From positions 1-18,545 of the forward strand of contig JANXLW010000484.1 of assembly GCA_025354965.1 (NCBI GenBank): a DNA stretch of 18,545 nucleotides, given 5' to 3'. This document shows, piece by piece, positions 14,859 to 18,545 of this stretch (positions within the stretch are counted from its first letter, which is position 1; each line of letters starts with the position of its first letter). The translations under genes and the position numbers were made by a program. Source of the DNA: Betaproteobacteria bacterium (lineage in GTDB: Bacteria > Pseudomonadota > Gammaproteobacteria > Burkholderiales > Burkholderiaceae_C). Under the pieces are notes generated by a model. It was not told the origin of the DNA. It ran no database searches and worked only from the letters and a program-made list of their open reading frames with translations.

Positions 14859-17300
14859 TCAGTGCTTCACCGACCCTGCAATTTCAGGCCTGGTTACAGA
14901 AACCTCAGCCGTAGCTGCCACCACGAGGTCTTCGTCAGACAACGGAGTTGGCATTCTCTCCAGCGCAATTTCGAGCACCTTGTCGATCCAGCGCACTGGC
15001 ACGATCTCCAGTCCATTTTTTACATTTGCCGGAATATCCTGCAGGTCCTTGGCGTTTTCTTCCGGGATCAACACGGTCTTGATGCCACCACGCAAGGCGG
15101 CCAACAGTTTTTCCTTCAAACCGCCAATGGCAGTGACTTCGCCACGCAAAGTTATCTCGCCGGTCATGGCGACATCACCACGCACCGCAATGCCGGTCAT
15201 GGCAGAAACAAATGCTGTTGTCATCGCCGCACCGGCGCTGGGGCCGTCTTTTGGCGTGGCACCGTCCGGCACGTGAATATGAATGTCTTTCTTCTCGAAA
15301 AACTCATCCTTGATGCCCAAGCGACGCGAGCGACTGCGTACCACCGTACGGGCGGCTTCGACCGATTCCTTCATCACATCACCCAGTGATCCGGTGCGCG
15401 TGATGACACCCTTGCCAGGCATCATGGCCGCCTCAATCGTCAACAAGTCACCACCGACCTCCGTCCAGGCCAGGCCCACCACCTGACCAACCTGATTGAG
15501 TTGCTCGGCGCGACCATAGTTGTATTTACGAACGCCCAGAAAATCATTCAGATTGTCGGCGTTGACTTTGACCTGCGCCACCATCTTCTTGAGTTGCAGA
15601 CCCTTGACCACCTTGCGGCAAATTTTGGAAAGCTCACGTTCCAGCGAACGCACCCCGGCTTCACGCGTGTAGTAGCGAACAATGTCACGCACGGCGTCAT
15701 CGCTGATCAGCAACTCTTCTACCTTGACGCCATTGTTCTTCAGTTGCTTGGGCAACAGGAAGTTGATGGCAATGCTGGTTTTTTCGTCCTCGGTATAACC
15801 CGACAGACGAATCACTTCCATACGATCCAGCAAGGCTGGCGGGATGTTCATTGAGTTGGAAGTTGCGACAAACATGACGTCACTCAAATCAAAGTCGACC
15901 TCAACGTAGTGATCACCAAATTTGTGATTTTGCTCGGGATCCAGCACCTCCAGCAGGGCACTTGAGGGATCGCCGCGGAAGTCTGTTCCCAACTTGTCAA
16001 TCTCATCGAGCAAAAACAGCGGGTTGCGCGTGCCAATTTTTGCCAGGCTTTGCAATACCTTGCCGGGCATGGCACCGATATAGGTCCGGCGGTGGCCGCG
16101 AATCTCGGCCTCATCGCGCATGCCGCCCAATGCCATGCGCACATACTTGCGCCCTGTGGCCTTGGCGATAGACTGTCCGAGCGAGGTCTTGCCAACGCCC
16201 GGGGGACCAACCAGACACAGAATGGGCGCCTTGACTTTTTCGACCCGCTGTTGCACCGCCAGGTACTCAAGAATGCGGTCTTTCACCTTGTCAAGACCGT
16301 AATGGTCTTCATTGAGCACTTTCTCAGCATTGCCCAGATCGTGCTTGATCTTGGTTTTGCTGGACCAAGGCAGACCCGTCAGGACATCAATGTAATTGCG
16401 CACCACCGTCGCTTCGGCCGACATGGGTGACATGAGCTTGAGCTTCTTCAGTTCGCCTTCGGCCTTTTTTAATGCTTCCTTAGGCATTTTGGCGGACTTG
16501 ATCTTTTTTTCGACCTCATCAATATCAGCACCATCTTCACCTTCACCGAGCTCCTTCTGAATCGCCTTGACCTGTTCATTCAAGTAGAAATCACGCTGGT
16601 TTTTTTCCATCTGCCGCTTTACGCGGCCACGAATTTTTTTATCGACATTGAGTATGTCGACTTCGCGCTCGATCTGTTCAAACAGGTTTTCAAGTCGATC
16701 TTTGACGCCTGAAAGATTGAGCACTGCCTGCTTGTTGTCGAGCTTCAGTGGCAAGTGCGCGGCGATGGTGTCGGCCAGTCGTCCGGCATCATCAATACTT
16801 GAAATCGAGGTCAAAATTTCCGGCGGGATTTTTTTGTTGAGCTTGACATACTGATCGAACTGTTGAACCACGGCACGCCGCAGGGCCTCTATTTCACTGG
16901 CTTTACCGCGCGACTTGAGTTCAGGTTCAGCCACTGCATCGACCGGTGTGACGTTGGCTGAAAAATGCAATTCCCCTTCTTCTATCTTGTTGACGCGCGC
17001 GCGCTGCTGGCCTTCGACCAATACTTTGACCGTACCGTCGGGCAGCTTGAGCATTTGCAGAATGGTCGAGACACAGCCAACGTCAAACATATCGGTAACC
17101 AGCGGATCGTCTTTCGCCGCGGCCTTCTGGGCCACCAGCATAATTCGGCGCTCCGACTCCATGGCTGCTTCGAGCGCCTTGATGCTCTTCGGTCGACCGA
17201 CGAAAAGCGGGATCACCATGTGTGGGAAAACAACCACATCGCGCAGCGGCAGTAGTGGCAGGTCAATGGCGGTAGCAGGTAGTGGGGTATGACCAGACAT
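14859..17300 (-). CDS. lon: Lon ATP-dependent protease
   Basis: 813 residues, full length for LonA. N-terminal LAN domain (LPLLPLRDVVVFPHM at ~14-28), coiled helices ~200-300, AAA module with Walker A GPPGVGKT (365-372) and Walker B LFLLDEIDK (~428-436), then the protease domain with catalytic Ser688 in DGPSAG and Lys731 in GGLKEK. It degrades misfolded and regulatory proteins in the cytoplasm. The ATG is preceded by AAGG at a good distance. It follows clpX by 73 bp, with a probable sigma-32 promoter in that gap. Confidence 0.98.
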   Translation of the reverse strand: MSGHTPLPATAIDLPLLPLRDVVVFPHMVIPLFVGRPKSIKALEAAMESERRIMLVAQKAAAKDDPLVTDMFDVGCVSTILQMLKLPDGTVKVLVEGQQRARVNKIEEGELHFSANVTPVDAVAEPELKSRGKASEIEALRRAVVQQFDQYVKLNKKIPPEILTSISSIDDAGRLADTIAAHLPLKLDNKQAVLNLSGVKDRLENLFEQIEREVDILNVDKKIRGRVKRQMEKNQRDFYLNEQVKAIQKELGEGEDGADIDEVEKKIKSAKMPKEALKKAEGELKKLKLMSPMSAEATVVRNYIDVLTGLPWSSKTKIKHDLGNAEKVLNEDHYGLDKVKDRILEYLAVQQRVEKVKAPILCLVGPPGVGKTSLGQSIAKATGRKYVRMALGGMRDEAEIRGHRRTYIGAMPGKVLQSLAKIGTRNPLFLLDEIDKLGTDFRGDPSSALLEVLDPEQNHKFGDHYVEVDFDLSDVMFVATSNSMNIPPALLDRMEVIRLSGYTEDEKTSIAINFLLPKQLKNNGVKVEELLISDDAVRDIVRYYTREAGVRSLERELSKICRKVVKGLQLKKMVAQVKVNADNLNDFLGVRKYNYGRAEQLNQVGQVVGLAWTEVGGDLLTIEAAMMPGKGVITRTGSLGDVMKESVEAARTVVRSRSRRLGIKDEFFEKKDIHIHVPDGATPKDGPSAGAAMTTAFVSAMTGIAVRGDVAMTGEITLRGEVTAIGGLKEKLLAALRGGIKTVLIPEENAKDLQDIPANVKNGLEIVPVRWIDKVLEIALERMPTPLSDEDLVVAATAEVSVTRPEIAGSVKH

Positions 17301-17326
17301 GGGAGAAACCTTTTAATTACCTGTTC

Positions 17327-17355
17327 AATATGGGCTAGAAGCGCTGACTTTCAAC
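17327..17355 (-). promoter_or_regulatory. Probable sigma-32 (RpoH) heat-shock promoter of lon
   Basis: On the minus strand GTTGAAA (17355-17349), a 14-bp spacer, then CCCATATT (17334-17327). This closely fits the RpoH consensus CTTGAAA-N11-16-CCCATNT. It lies 27 bp before the lon ATG and inside the clpX-lon gap, so lon would have its own heat-inducible start besides read-through from clpX. Confidence 0.82.
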
Positions 17356-17373
17356 CCGCAATGAAAAATCAAA

Positions 17374-18545
17374 TCAGGCCTTGCGGGCGGCCTCGCGATA
17401 AACCAGTAACGGTGGCTTGTTCTCTTCAATAGTGGACTCATCCACCACGACTTTGTCGACGTTACTGGCGTTCGGTAATTCGTACATGGTATCTATCAAA
17501 GCCTGCTCCATGATCGAGCGCAAACCACGCGCTCCAGTTTTACGAGCCAGCGCCTTTTTGGCAATGGCCTTCAGGGCCGACGGGCGAATTTCAAGATCAA
17601 CACCTTCCATCGCTAGCAGCTTGCTGTACTGCTTGACCAGTGCGTTTTTGGGTTCCGTCAAAATTTGCACCAAGGCGTCTTCGCTTAGTTCGGCCAGCGT
17701 TGCCACCACCGGCATGCGACCCACCAACTCTGGAATCAAACCAAACTTGATCAAGTCTTCAGGCTCAACTTCCTTGAAAACCGCTGTCAGGCTGCGTTGT
17801 TCCTTGCTTTTGACGGTGGCCCCGAACCCCATGCCGGACGATTGCGTACGATTGTCAATCACTTTCTCCAGCCCGGAAAATGCGCCGCCGCAAATGAACA
17901 GAATATTGGTAGTGTCGATCTGGACGAAATCCTGGTTCGGGTGCTTGCGTCCGCCTTGCGGTGGCACACTGGCCATGGTGCCTTCAATCAGTTTGAGCAA
18001 CGCTTGTTGCACTCCCTCGCCCGATACATCTCGCGTGATGGAGGGGTTTTCGGACTTGCGGGAAATTTTGTCGATCTCATCAATGTAGACAATGCCGCGT
18101 TGCGCCCTCTCAACCTCGTAGTTGCAGCTCTGCAGCAACTTGAGCACGATATTTTCAACGTCCTCACCGACGTAACCGGCTTCTGTCAAGGTGGTGGCGT
18201 CCGCCATCACAAAGGGAACGTCGAGCATGCGGGCCAGGGTCTGGGCCAACAGGGTCTTGCCCGATCCGGTCGGGCCGATCAGCAAAATGTTGCTTTTGGC
18301 CAACTCAACGTCATCTTTCTTGGCCTTTTCCTTGTGTCGCAAACGCTTGTAGTGGTTGTAAACCGCCACCGCCAAAGTCCTTTTGGCCGGCTCCTGTCCA
18401 ATCACATAGTTGTCCAGATTGGCCTTAATTTCGGAAGGTGTAGGCAATTCACTGCCAGCCTTGCCAGGCTCGGTACTGGCTGGCAATTCGTCGCGAATGA
18501 TCTCGTTGCAAAGCTCAATGCACTCGTCGCAGACAAACACGGACG
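17374..18545 (-). CDS. clpX: ClpX, ATPase subunit of the ClpXP protease (5' end outside window)
   Basis: The coding frame runs off the right edge; ~390 codons are visible, lacking only about the first 35. The second half of the N-terminal zinc finger is seen (VCDECIELC). AAA module: Walker A GPTGSGKT, ClpX motif GYVGEDVEN, Walker B IVYIDEIDK, then RDVSGEGVQQALLKLIEGT. The ClpP-docking loop reads GMGFG where Escherichia coli has IGF. Sensor and C-terminal segments look intact. It unfolds tagged proteins and feeds them to ClpP; clpP is expected just beyond the edge. Confidence 0.97.
   Translation of the reverse strand, partial: SVFVCDECIELCNEIIRDELPASTEPGKAGSELPTPSEIKANLDNYVIGQEPAKRTLAVAVYNHYKRLRHKEKAKKDDVELAKSNILLIGPTGSGKTLLAQTLARMLDVPFVMADATTLTEAGYVGEDVENIVLKLLQSCNYEVERAQRGIVYIDEIDKISRKSENPSITRDVSGEGVQQALLKLIEGTMASVPPQGGRKHPNQDFVQIDTTNILFICGGAFSGLEKVIDNRTQSSGMGFGATVKSKEQRSLTAVFKEVEPEDLIKFGLIPELVGRMPVVATLAELSEDALVQILTEPKNALVKQYSKLLAMEGVDLEIRPSALKAIAKKALARKTGARGLRSIMEQALIDTMYELPNASNVDKVVVDESTIEENKPPLLVYREAARKA

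Noticed and set aside
15501..17292. Several plus-strand frames of 60-126 codons within lon
   Set aside because: They are antisense to an intact, highly conserved Lon protein; none has its own domain or ribosome-binding site that stands out.

Overview
The window looks like chromosome of a betaproteobacterium, most likely Burkholderiales of the Comamonadaceae type (Rhodoferax/Polaromonas-like). The grounds are moderately high GC with few islands, the clpX-lon order, MSHA-type genes, and a small acidic protein next to a tRNA-Gly/Cys/Leu cluster. No organism name can be proven from the sequence alone.

Layout. (1) 2-1434, + strand: the 3' end of mshM and a complete mshN, the tail of an MSHA-type pilus operon. 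(2) 1466-2425, - strand: three tRNA genes (Gly-GCC, Cys-GCA, Leu-UAA) followed at once by a small acidic protein gene. (3) 2429-3168: about 740 bp without a convincing gene, AT-richer than its surroundings and containing several inverted repeats. (4) 3169-13471, + strand: a tightly packed, probably single operon of twelve genes. It has a SCO-type copper/thiol protein, the major pseudopilin gspG, gspF, gspE, four genes for a PilM/PilN/PilO/PilP-like inner-membrane complex, a lipoprotein secretin with a C-terminal cohesin-like domain, and three more pseudopilin-like genes. Most junctions are 4-bp ATGA or GTGA overlaps. (5) 13487-18545, - strand: clpX (5' end outside the window), lon, a Crp/Fnr-family regulator and a lytic transglycosylase. 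A good sigma-32-like promoter sits between clpX and lon.

The centre of interest is region 4. Its pseudopilin, platform protein, ATPase and secretin are of type II secretion type. The inner-membrane assembly complex is split into PilM-, PilN-, PilO- and PilP/GspC-like proteins, as in type IV pili and MSHA, instead of a fused GspL plus GspM. The secretin has only N0-N1, carries N-terminal TPR-like repeats, and ends in a Pro/Ala linker plus a beta-rich cohesin-like domain. The PilP/GspC-like protein has an uninterrupted run of 20 prolines. The last pseudopilin lacks the conserved Glu5, as tip pseudopilins of the GspK kind do. No prepilin peptidase is in the window, so processing would need a PilD encoded elsewhere. 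The likely job is export of periplasmic protein(s) across the outer membrane. The SCO gene at the head of the operon makes a copper- or redox-dependent cargo an attractive but unproven guess.

The right-hand block is ordinary housekeeping proteolysis (ClpX unfoldase, Lon protease) under probable heat-shock control. The Crp-like regulator and the transglycosylase lie 12 bp apart and are probably cotranscribed.
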